Source: JBBIRW01 sp037441565 | GTDB taxonomy: Bacteria; Desulfobacterota; JBBIRW01 | Reading direction: 5' to 3' | Assembly (NCBI GenBank): GCA_037441565.1 | Contig: JBBIRW010000004.1 | Coordinates: forward strand, 124,001-188,000 | Length of the DNA: 64,000 nt | Shown here: one piece after another, positions 52,338 to 60,428 of the stretch | Layout of the letters: the number at the start of each line of letters is the position of its first letter | Numbering within the stretch: position 1 is the stretch's first letter | Notes under the pieces: model-generated | Seen by the model: only the letters and a program-made list of their open reading frames with translations | Database searches by the model: none | What the model was told of the DNA's origin: nothing | Translations under genes and position numbers: made by a program

Positions 52338-53183
52338 TCAAAGTGTTTCAAGGTAATGAATTAAATGTTCGATCTCCTCATGTGTAAGATTCTGTGGGGG
52401 CATGGGGGGAAATCCTTCATTGAGGGGTTTCCTTTTTCCTTCGGCATAGATAATATCTGGATTTTTTAGCCATTTTTCCATAAAGTCCCTGCTGTATTTT
52501 TTGGAAACACCCTTAAGATCAGGTCCCACAAGTCTCCCCTTTCCCACGGTATGACATGCAACGCACCCCTTTGCCTTAAAGATCCGCTCTCCTTCCTTTT
52601 GCTCCGCTGCTGCCTTTTTCTCTACCTTTTCCTTTACAGCTACTTCAGCAATCAGAGGTTTTGATGGGGGAGGAGGCCAGTTGTTCGTATCTATCTGATC
52701 TATCCATCGGAAGAATTCAATTAGGTCATTTATCTCCTGATCCGATAGATGAAAATTTGGCATCCCCCTTCTATATCCGATGGAAGGCGGAGGATTCTTC
52801 AGGAATGTAAAGAGCGATGCCCTTGCAATACCTTCATCTCCCTCTGCTCTCTTAAGGAATCTATCCCATGTCTTTGTGAGGTCAGGTCCATAGTAAGCAC
52901 CATTTCCCAACAGGGTGTGGCAGTCAATGCATACATACTTGTGCCAGACCTTTTTCCCATTGACAACCTGAGGTGTAAGCTTTTCCTCTCCACTTCGTGC
53001 AGGCACAAGCATCAGTGAATGTATGCTGAGGATGAGGAAGAGTGCGGAGAAAAGTATGACTCCACCAATAAAAGCATTCTTCAGTGTTTGCATCCTCACC
53101 CTGTCAACATCAATTGCCCAGTAGATAAATATGACTAAAAAAAGAATGCCAGCTATTGCAGATAGCCATGATAAAAACTCCAT
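52338..53183 (-). CDS. norC: Nitric oxide reductase cytochrome c subunit NorC, diheme variant
   Basis: This electron-input subunit has 281 residues, about twice the usual NorC length. It has two N-terminal membrane helices (about 8-25 and 38-60) and a NorC domain with heme site CIDCH (Cys85, Cys88, His89) and likely axial Met141 in RRGMPNFHLS. After a Pro/Ala/Lys linker (about 170-195) a second c-type domain has CVACH (Cys207, Cys210, His211) with likely axial Met261. Standard NorC has one helix and one heme. The start has AAAGGAGG four bases upstream. Confidence 0.9.
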   Translation of the reverse strand: MEFLSWLSAIAGILFLVIFIYWAIDVDRVRMQTLKNAFIGGVILFSALFLILSIHSLMLVPARSGEEKLTPQVVNGKKVWHKYVCIDCHTLLGNGAYYGPDLTKTWDRFLKRAEGDEGIARASLFTFLKNPPPSIGYRRGMPNFHLSDQEINDLIEFFRWIDQIDTNNWPPPPSKPLIAEVAVKEKVEKKAAAEQKEGERIFKAKGCVACHTVGKGRLVGPDLKGVSKKYSRDFMEKWLKNPDIIYAEGKRKPLNEGFPPMPPQNLTHEEIEHLIHYLETL

Positions 53184-53236
53184 ATTGACCTCCTTTCCTC
53201 TTTTAAATCATAATTATTCAGAATGACAGAAATTAA

Positions 53237-53252
53237 TATGATTTTAGTCATA
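53237..53252. promoter_or_regulatory. Crp/Fnr-type palindrome between norC and the octaheme nitrite reductase
   Basis: TATGA-TTTTAG-TCATA has the same arms and the same N6 spacing as the site at 49056. It lies in the 151-base divergent gap. On the plus strand AGTAAT (53273-53278) and on the minus strand AATTAT (53215-53210) lie near the -10 distance from its centre, so one bound dimer could serve both directions. The -10s are weak (four of six each). Confidence 0.55.
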
Positions 53253-53334
53253 GAAGCTTTCATTCAACATTAAGTAATCTTGGCTTTTAATTATTTTGGA
53301 AACTAATATTGTGAATGCGAGAAGGAGGTTTTTT

Positions 53335-54991
53335 ATGAAAAGGACATCCTTATTCATTTCAATTAGTATTGCTGCTTTATTTATTTTTTTTTCTCAATAT
53401 AGCCAGCGCAATTAAAGAAACAAAGGAGAAACCCGCTGATGTTAATCTCTGTTATGGATGTCATGAAACAATAAGATCCCTTCATTCTGCAGGAAAACAT
53501 GCAAAGGTAAACTGTTTAAATTGTCATCAAGGTCTTGCAAGACATGTGCAATCGCCTGCTCCCGATACAAGACCTGTTACTGATGCTTCCTGGGAAGCAT
53601 GCGGTAAGTGCCATAAGGAACAGTATGAAAGCTTTTTGAAGACATCTTACCACAGACCTGCAAGGGATGAGAAATCACAGCTTACAGGAAGATCCCCGAA
53701 CCCCTTCTGGGATAAGTTGATGATGGGTCATGGATTTACAAGGGAACATGCACTGACAAGAAGCCATCCATGGATGCTCATAGATCACCTTGTTGTTGAC
53801 AGGGCTTATGGCGGGAGATTTCAGCCAAAGGATGGATGGCAGTATGTGAATGCAAGACCCGGTGTGAAGGCATGGGACCTTCTGACTGACAGATATCCTG
53901 AGACAAAGGAGCACAGGTCATTCATCCCCCAGAGTGCACCTGCTGCAAATCCTGTGTGTCTCAATTGCAAAACACAGGACCATATTCTTAAATGGGCATA
54001 CATGGGTGATCCTGTTCCCGGTGCAACATGGTCAAGGACATCAAATGTTGTTGAATTCGTTAAAGACCTGCAGCACGGTCTTAACTGTTATCACTGTCAT
54101 GATCCTCATGCAGCAAAACCAAGAATTGTAAGGGATGCCCTTATAGATGCACTGACAAGACCTGAAGCAGACACCCTGTGGCATAAGGATCCCGGTCGCA
54201 CAAAGATAGATGTCATAGATATGGGTGTCAGGGGCTTCACCAGGAAGATTGCAATCCTCGAAAAATATGATTCACGTCTTATATGCGGACAGTGTCATGT
54301 GGAATACAACTGCAATCCAGGATATGACCTTAACAATCCTGATACATCAAAATACACTGTAACATTTACAGACAGGAGAACAAACCACTTCCCATACAAG
54401 GATGTTTTCCAGATCTATGATCACTACAAGAAACTTGCATTCCTTGATTTCAAGCACACACTGACAGGAGGTCTGCTCTGGAAGGCACAGCATCCTGAGG
54501 CAGAGACATTTTATAATTCCAAACATGCAAAGGCCGGTGCAACCTGTTACGATTGTCATACACCAAAGATAAAGGACAGGAAGACAGGAAAGACCTACAC
54601 ATCACATTTTGCTGTAACACCGAGGTTTCAGCTGATGGAAACATGCCTCAGGTGCCACACGAGCTGGACGGAGGAACAGGCCCGTTATGCAATAGATTCG
54701 ATAAAGGCATACATAAGGGGGAAGATGAGAAAGGCAGAATTCTGGCTTTCATCCCTTATCGACACAATAGTTAAAGCGAAGAAGATGGGTGTTGATCAGG
54801 AGATTATAAAAAAGGCCCAGGATCAGCACTTAAAGGCCCACATCCTCTGGGAGTGGTGGACTGCTGAGAATTCCGATGGGTTCCATAACCCCGAGATGGC
54901 AAGGGAGTCCCTTACGAGATCGGTTGATGAATCCCAGAAAGGGATGGCGATACTGAAAGAGGCGATAGCCTCAAAAAAGGCGGCTAAATAG
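53335..54991 (+). CDS. Octaheme cytochrome c nitrite reductase (ONR type), frameshifted in the signal peptide
   Basis: This is a periplasmic multiheme protein likely to reduce nitrite to ammonia. The ATG has GGAGG six bases upstream and starts a signal peptide, but a T9 run (53384-53392) shifts the frame and gives a stop after 27 codons. With eight T the protein reads on as IFFLNIASA|IKET, a perfect signal peptide, to 551 residues. In that numbering hemes 1-3 are CYGCH39, CLNCH60 and CGKCH89. Heme 4 is CLNCK208 with the lysine ligand of the catalytic heme, and hemes 5-8 are CYHCH251, CGQCH317, CYDCH404 and CLRCH437. HVEY (Tyr324) and KAQHPE match the NrfA active site. CXXCK as fourth of eight is the ONR (TvNiR) layout. 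Confidence 0.88.
53384..53392 (+). repeat. T9 homopolymer causing a +1 frameshift in the nitrite reductase signal peptide
   Basis: Nine T follow GCTGCTTTATTTA. One T fewer would join the well-placed ATG and signal peptide to the octaheme frame. It could be a sequencing error, slippage-based switching, or a real mutation. Confidence 0.85.
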
Positions 54992-55012
54992 GATTAATCA
55001 GAAGGGAACCGA

Positions 55013-56167
55013 TCAGATGGAGAGGATCTCGCGTGCAATAACATTCCGCTGTATCTGATTTGTGCCCTCATATATCTGAAGGACCTTTGCATCCCTCATC
55101 TTCTTCTCAAGGGGGTAGTCCCTCATGTATCCATAACCACCGAGTATCTGAACACAGTTTGTTGTGATCTTCATAGCCACATCCGATGAAAATAGCTTAA
55201 CCATAGAAGAAAAGAGTGTAGATTTTACCCCTGCTTCAACGAGCTTTACTGTATGGTAAAGCATAAGCTTCGATGCAAAGAGCTCTGTTGCCATATCAGC
55301 TAACATCCACTGAATTCCCTGGAATTCTGAAATGGGTCTGTTGAACTGGATCCTATTTTTTGCATACTCGATAGCATAATCCAGCGCTGATGATGCGATT
55401 CCCACAGAGAGGGCACCGATGTCGCATCGTGATATATCAAGTGTCCTCATGGCGATCTTGAATCCCTCTCCCTCATTGCCAAGGAGATTTTCCCTTGGAA
55501 CAGCGCAGTCCTCAAGCTTTATCTCCGCAGTTGGTGAAGATCTTATACCCATCTTCTTCTCAATCCTTGTTACCGTGAAACCCGGACTTCCACTTTCTAC
55601 TATAAAGGCTGATATACCCTTATGACCTGCTGATGGATCCGTTTTTGCGAATAAAACAACTGCTCCTGCAATATTGCCATTTGTACAGAATATCTTTGTT
55701 CCATTGAGGATATACAGATCACCCTTCCTCTTTGCCGTTGTCTGGATTGATGAGGGATCTGAACCAGCAGCAGGTTCTGTGAGAGCAAATGCACCTATCA
55801 ATTCACCACTTGAGAGTCTGGGAAGGTATCTTTTCTTCTGCTCCTCATTTCCTGCAAGCATTATAGGGATGGATCCGAGATAGTGTGCAGCAAAGCTTGT
55901 GGCAACAGATGCACATACCTTTGAAAGCTCCTCAATAGCAACGATCTTTGACATATAGGGCTGACTTGATCCTCCATACTCCTCAGGGAACGTGATGCCC
56001 ATAAGACCCTGCTCTCCAAGGAGTGCAAATATATCTGGTGGAAACTGTTCCTTTTCGTCAAATTCAAAAACCCTTGGCTCAATAACCTCCCTTGCTATCC
56101 TCCTCATGAGGTCCCTTATCATCTTCTGCTCTTCATTCAGGTAAATATCCATCGAGAGCCATTCCAT
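55013..56167 (-). CDS. Acyl-CoA dehydrogenase
   Basis: This FAD-dependent alpha,beta-dehydrogenase has 384 residues. FALTEPAAGSDPSSIQTTA is the FAD/substrate block, ENLLGNEGEGFKIAMRTLDISR the central one, and QILGGYGYMRDYPLEKKMRDAK the C-terminal one. The catalytic Glu is in IYEGTNQIQRNV. The ATG used has AGGAGG eleven bases upstream; an ATG five codons on gives MDIYLNEEQ, the usual start. It is the last gene of the transporter-thiolase operon. No electron-transfer flavoprotein genes are nearby. Confidence 0.93.
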   Translation of the reverse strand: MEWLSMDIYLNEEQKMIRDLMRRIAREVIEPRVFEFDEKEQFPPDIFALLGEQGLMGITFPEEYGGSSQPYMSKIVAIEELSKVCASVATSFAAHYLGSIPIMLAGNEEQKKRYLPRLSSGELIGAFALTEPAAGSDPSSIQTTAKRKGDLYILNGTKIFCTNGNIAGAVVLFAKTDPSAGHKGISAFIVESGSPGFTVTRIEKKMGIRSSPTAEIKLEDCAVPRENLLGNEGEGFKIAMRTLDISRCDIGALSVGIASSALDYAIEYAKNRIQFNRPISEFQGIQWMLADMATELFASKLMLYHTVKLVEAGVKSTLFSSMVKLFSSDVAMKITTNCVQILGGYGYMRDYPLEKKMRDAKVLQIYEGTNQIQRNVIAREILSI

Positions 56168-56198
56168 ACCTTTGCTGACCTCCTGTTAAATTAAAAAC

Positions 56199-57341
56199 TT
56201 ACAGTCTCTCAATTATCGTTGCTGTTGCCATACCATGACCGATGCACATCGTCTGGAGTCCGAGGGCACCATTAAGCCTTTCAAGTTCATTAATAAGCGT
56301 TGCCATAATTCTCGCACCACTTGCACCGACTGGATGGCCGATGGCAATGGCACCACCCTGTGGGTTTACCTTACCGGGATCAGGCTCAAGCTCCTTCATC
56401 CAGGCAATTACAACACTTGCAAATGCCTCATTTATCTCTATCACATCGATCCTTGAAAGTGATATTCCAGTTTTTTTTATGATCTTCTTCGTTGCAGGTA
56501 TGGGACCTGTGAGCATGAGGATGGGATCACTTCCTTGAACAACCCTTGCGACTATACGCGCCTTCGGTTTAAGTCCAAGTTCCTTTGCCTTTCTTTCTGA
56601 TGCAAGAAGCACTGCAGCAGCCCCATCACTTATCTGGCTTGAGTTTCCCGCAGTTACAAGGCCATCGGGCTTAAATACAGGCTTCAGTGAAGCAAGTTTT
56701 TCAAGTGAGGTGTCGTATCTTATCCCTTCATCCTTTTCAACAGTTACAGGACTCTGCCCATTATTTTTTACCTGAATAGGGATTATCTCCTTTTTGAAAA
56801 AACCCATATCCGTTGCATATGCTGCCTTTCTGTGGCTTTCAAGTGAGAAAATATCCATCTCCTCCCTCGAGATTCCCCACTTTTCTGCTATCATCTCAGC
56901 AGATATACCCTGATTCACGAGCTGATATCTTTCGAGTATCCCCGGATGAAACGGTGCATAATCAGAACCAAGGGGGACCCTGCTCATGCTCTCAACCCCT
57001 GCAGCAATAACAAGATCCATATCTCCACTTTCAATTGCCTGGGATGCAAAGTGTATTGCTTGCTGGCTTGATCCGCACATCCTGTTTATTGTTACAGACG
57101 GAACCTCCACGGAAAATCCGGCAAGAAGGCATGCAAGCCTTCCGATATTTGCCCCCTGTTCTCCTGTTTGAGTTACACAACCCATAATTACATCATCAAC
57201 CATATCCGCTTCTATATTGCACCTTTCTATGAGTGCTTTTAATACATGTGATGCAAGTTCAACAGGCTGGATTGAGCTGAGTAGTCCATTCCTTCTCCCT
57301 ATGGGCGTTCTTATTGCATCAATTATAAGTGCCTTTTCCAT
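56199..57341 (-). CDS. Thiolase (acetyl-CoA acyltransferase)
   Basis: This 380-residue thiolase has the nucleophilic Cys in NRMCGSSQQAIHFA near residue 85, EINEAFASV, NPQGGAIAIGHPVGASGARI and a C-terminal MCIGHGMATATII with the second Cys. The ATG at 57341 is directly behind GGAGGT, so the start four codons upstream is less likely. It probably works with the acyl-CoA dehydrogenase in beta-oxidation or its reverse. Hydratase and 3-hydroxyacyl-CoA dehydrogenase are not in the window. Confidence 0.93.
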   Translation of the reverse strand: MEKALIIDAIRTPIGRRNGLLSSIQPVELASHVLKALIERCNIEADMVDDVIMGCVTQTGEQGANIGRLACLLAGFSVEVPSVTINRMCGSSQQAIHFASQAIESGDMDLVIAAGVESMSRVPLGSDYAPFHPGILERYQLVNQGISAEMIAEKWGISREEMDIFSLESHRKAAYATDMGFFKKEIIPIQVKNNGQSPVTVEKDEGIRYDTSLEKLASLKPVFKPDGLVTAGNSSQISDGAAAVLLASERKAKELGLKPKARIVARVVQGSDPILMLTGPIPATKKIIKKTGISLSRIDVIEINEAFASVVIAWMKELEPDPGKVNPQGGAIAIGHPVGASGARIMATLINELERLNGALGLQTMCIGHGMATATIIERL

Positions 57342-57359
57342 CTTTACCTCCATGAGGTT

Positions 57360-57839
57360 TTATTCAGAATCAAGATAAAAAATGTCTGAATCACTGTTGT
57401 ATCCGAAAAGCTCACCATACCTTCCCCAATCGAGCATGGTCTTAAAGATACTCTCGGTATTCTCATTGGGAAGATGAAGCGCTATCTCCTCCATTATTAT
57501 TTCAGAAGGGATGCTCCTGTTGTGAAGTTTTTTAAGAAAGTTAATGAAGTATTTGAAAAGTGATAATTTTTTCAACTGCTCCTTCACAATAATCTTTCTC
57601 TGATTTATATCACCTTCGATTAATTTCTTACCCAGTTTGGTCATCTGGACTTTAGCACCAGGCGTTTCAACAAATCCGAGTATCTCACCTGCCTTTATCA
57701 CTGCAAGGAGTTCCCCGAATTCAAAGTTTAACTCCTTACCAAGGGAATATATGCTTTCCTTTCCACCTTTGTCATCAAGGATTTCGATGAGTCCAAGAAC
57801 CTTGCTGATTGGCGTTGCCGGTATTGGGTCTACATCCAT
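57360..57839 (-). CDS. Detached AAA-associated domain protein of a NitT/TauT-type ABC transporter
   Basis: This 159-residue protein has VLGLIEILDDKGGKESIYSLGKEL split at its start, LLAVIKAGEILGFVE, and ESIFKTMLDWGRYGELFGY near the end. These are blocks of the domain normally fused to the C-terminus of nitrate/sulfonate-type ATPases. Here it is a separate gene, 19 bases after the ATPase. It is likely a regulatory or accessory partner. Confidence 0.8.
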   Translation of the reverse strand: MDVDPIPATPISKVLGLIEILDDKGGKESIYSLGKELNFEFGELLAVIKAGEILGFVETPGAKVQMTKLGKKLIEGDINQRKIIVKEQLKKLSLFKYFINFLKKLHNRSIPSEIIMEEIALHLPNENTESIFKTMLDWGRYGELFGYNSDSDIFYLDSE

Positions 57840-57858
57840 AATTTCCTCCTAAGGATTT

Positions 57859-58608
57859 TCAGGCAATGATAGAGAATATCTTGTTTACAATTTCATTGAA
57901 TCCATTCTGCATTTTGTCCCTCGGTCTCGGCAGATCCACCCTTATATCATCGAGTATTGTTCCAGGATGCGGGGATAGGACAACAACCCTGTCTCCAAGC
58001 TCTACTGCCTCTTCAATGATATGGGTGACCATAATTATGGTTTTCAGTGAAATCTGCGGATCATTCCAGAAATCGATGAGTTCTTCCCTCAAGTTGATTG
58101 CGGTAAGGGCATCAAGGGATGAGAATGGTTCATCCATCAAAAGTATCTTTGGCTCCACAGCAAGGGCCCTTGCGAGCCCAACCCTCTGCTTCATGCCACC
58201 TGAGAGCTCCCTGGGATAGGCCTCTTCGAAACCCTCAAGCCCCACCTTATCGATGTAGAATTCTATCTTTCTTACCCTCTCCTCCTTCGATAGTCCTCTC
58301 GGAATGAGAGCAAGTTCAATATTCTCAAAAACAGTAAGCCAGGGGACAAGGGCAAAGGTTTGAAATACCATAGCGCAGTCAAGGTTTATCCCTTTCTGCT
58401 CTTTACCATTATAAAAGACCCTCCCCTCTGTTGGGGGTATGAGTCCATTTATAATCCTGAGCAGGGTACTTTTTCCGCATCCTGAAGGTCCAACAATTGT
58501 TACAAATTCTCCCTCCTTTACTTCAAGGTTTATATCCCTGATAGCTTTGAGAAATCCCCTTGCATGCGGGAATACCTTGGAGATATTTTCCAGTTTTAGC
58601 AATCCCAT
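57859..58608 (-). CDS. ABC transporter ATP-binding protein, NitT/TauT type
   Basis: This 249-residue ATPase has Walker A VGPSGCGKSTLLRII, the Q-loop VFQTFALVPWLTVFENIEL, the signature ELSGGMKQRVGLARAL and Walker B ILLMDEPFSSLDALTA. The form is that of SsuB, TauB and NrtD. It serves the double permease encoded nine bases upstream. Confidence 0.93.
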   Translation of the reverse strand: MGLLKLENISKVFPHARGFLKAIRDINLEVKEGEFVTIVGPSGCGKSTLLRIINGLIPPTEGRVFYNGKEQKGINLDCAMVFQTFALVPWLTVFENIELALIPRGLSKEERVRKIEFYIDKVGLEGFEEAYPRELSGGMKQRVGLARALAVEPKILLMDEPFSSLDALTAINLREELIDFWNDPQISLKTIIMVTHIIEEAVELGDRVVVLSPHPGTILDDIRVDLPRPRDKMQNGFNEIVNKIFSIIA

Positions 58609-58617
58609 AAAAAGCCC

Positions 58618-60351
58618 TTAATATTCTAATCGGAATTTCTCTATCGAATAATCATAAAGTTTTCGCCAGAAGAACCTGTTCAATATTATTATTGTACAAA
58701 TCATGGAGATTACGCAAATAAGAAGCATTGTAGTATCCCCGTGGACATATGTAGCCTCATCCAGCATAGAACCTATACCGAAGACAGAGTAGCCTCTCTC
58801 CTTGTAAACAAAATATTCGGAAATAATAAGGGCATTCCATCCACCTCCCCATGCGGTAATGCTTCCCGTTACAAATGATGGGAAGATGGCCGGGATAAGG
58901 ATCTTTTTCCAGTAAAGCCTTTTTCCCAACCCAAGGGAATATGCTGCCTCCTTTATATCAGCAGGGATTGAGCTTACACCTGCAAGGAGATTAAAAAGCA
59001 GATACCACTGCATTCCTGTGAGAACAAGGAGTATGGAGGTAAGGTTAACTCCCCCCGGTATATTTATCACAAAGAGCACTATAAAAGGGAAGAGTGCTGT
59101 GGCAGGTATTGAGGCCCCGATCTCTGAAAGGGGCAGAGCAATCCTCAATATATGTGGATTCCTTTCAACCCAGAGTGCAAGGGGAAGGGTCCATGAAAGA
59201 GCGAGGAAATAAGCGACTGCGAGCCTTATTATGGAACAAATTATTGCGAGAGGTATATATATTGTTTCATTTGGCCACGGTTTGAGAAGTGTAGATAATA
59301 CACCAAGGAAGGCCTTTATTATAATAATGAAAAGGAATACTATAAAGGATGCCTTAAGCAAGCTCCTCATGAGATTAATAAAAGGTCCTTTTATTCCAGA
59401 TATAAATGCAAATATGTGCGATTCTGTTTTTCCAGGCAATACCTTTATGAAACCCTTTTCAATTAACAGGACGATCCTCCTGAGACCGATTAGTCCCTTC
59501 CTCATCAGCATCCAGATATCCCTGTAAAGGCTTGCAATGAAGGATTCCGTATGTACTGCAAAGGGGGATACGAATTCATACCTGAATTTCTCAGACCATA
59601 CAGAAAGTGGTTTCCATATGAGTATATGAGATGAAATAACAATGAAAAGAAGGGTCAGGAGTCCAGCAATGGTCAGGCTGAATCTTCCCTCTTCCACTGT
59701 CTTTATAAGAAAGCTTCCAAGCCCGGGAAGCTCATAGCTTACAGGTCCAATTGCTATAATTTCGCAGGCAATAAGAAAATACCATCCACCCGCCCACGAC
59801 ATGATACTGTTGTAAACAAGCTTTGGTATGGTTGCAGGAAGTATGATCTTTTTAAATGAGATCCATTTGTTTAATCCGAAGGAGTGAGCACCCTCAAGAA
59901 GATCAGCAGGGATACTTTTTATAGATTCATATACACCAAATGCCATATTCCATGCCTGTCCCGTAAAGATTAAAAAGATGCTTGCAAGCTCCACACCGAG
60001 CCTGTCACCACTTGTTAAGCTTATGAAAAAGTGGATTGCAGCCGGAAAGAAACCAAGGACAGGGATGGATTGAAGGATATCGAGTATGGGTATCATAAAT
60101 GATTCAGCCCTTTTTGAACTTGCTGCCACATATCCATAGGTAATGGAGAAGATCAGGGAGATGAGATAAGCGATGGAAACCCTTATGATGGACCAGACGC
60201 CGTAATAGGGCAGATTTCTTAACCCTGCCGGGATGGATGGCCCTATGACCGTGAGCCTTTTCCATCCGGTAAATAGAAATCCGATGATAAGAAGGATGAT
60301 AAAAAAGGTGACAACATAATATATGTTTATACGCTCAATAAATTTCCTCAT
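58618..60351 (-). CDS. ABC transporter permease, two fused NitT/TauT-type domains
   Basis: This 577-residue membrane protein contains two BPD-type permease domains in tandem. The coupling (EAA) loops read LEGAHSFGLNKWISFKKIILP (near residue 150) and KEAAYSLGLGKRLYWKKILIP (near residue 475). Both are followed by the same fold (SWAGGWYFLIACEI and AWGGGWNALIISEY). So one chain may form the whole channel. No substrate-binding protein is nearby, and the substrate is unknown. Confidence 0.9.
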   Translation of the reverse strand: MRKFIERINIYYVVTFFIILLIIGFLFTGWKRLTVIGPSIPAGLRNLPYYGVWSIIRVSIAYLISLIFSITYGYVAASSKRAESFMIPILDILQSIPVLGFFPAAIHFFISLTSGDRLGVELASIFLIFTGQAWNMAFGVYESIKSIPADLLEGAHSFGLNKWISFKKIILPATIPKLVYNSIMSWAGGWYFLIACEIIAIGPVSYELPGLGSFLIKTVEEGRFSLTIAGLLTLLFIVISSHILIWKPLSVWSEKFRYEFVSPFAVHTESFIASLYRDIWMLMRKGLIGLRRIVLLIEKGFIKVLPGKTESHIFAFISGIKGPFINLMRSLLKASFIVFLFIIIIKAFLGVLSTLLKPWPNETIYIPLAIICSIIRLAVAYFLALSWTLPLALWVERNPHILRIALPLSEIGASIPATALFPFIVLFVINIPGGVNLTSILLVLTGMQWYLLFNLLAGVSSIPADIKEAAYSLGLGKRLYWKKILIPAIFPSFVTGSITAWGGGWNALIISEYFVYKERGYSVFGIGSMLDEATYVHGDTTMLLICVISMICTIIILNRFFWRKLYDYSIEKFRLEY

Positions 60352-60381
60352 CGTTAAGAATTTAGCAGTCTCCTTCTTCAG

Positions 60382-60410
60382 TTGAAATTAGAATGCTTCT
60401 TTATTAACAT
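60382..60410 (+). promoter_or_regulatory. Candidate promoter for ispG
   Basis: TTGAAA (60382-60387) and TAACAT (60405-60410) are 17 bases apart, and the ispG ATG is 18 bases after the -10. The gap is divergent with the transporter operon. Confidence 0.4.
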
Positions 60411-60428
60411 TAAAAGGATATTAATTCA

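Noticed and set aside
53335..54991. Pentaheme NrfA or hydroxylamine oxidoreductase
   Set aside because: Eight heme sites exclude pentaheme NrfA, and the CXXCK fourth heme excludes HAO-type proteins, which have only CXXCH sites.
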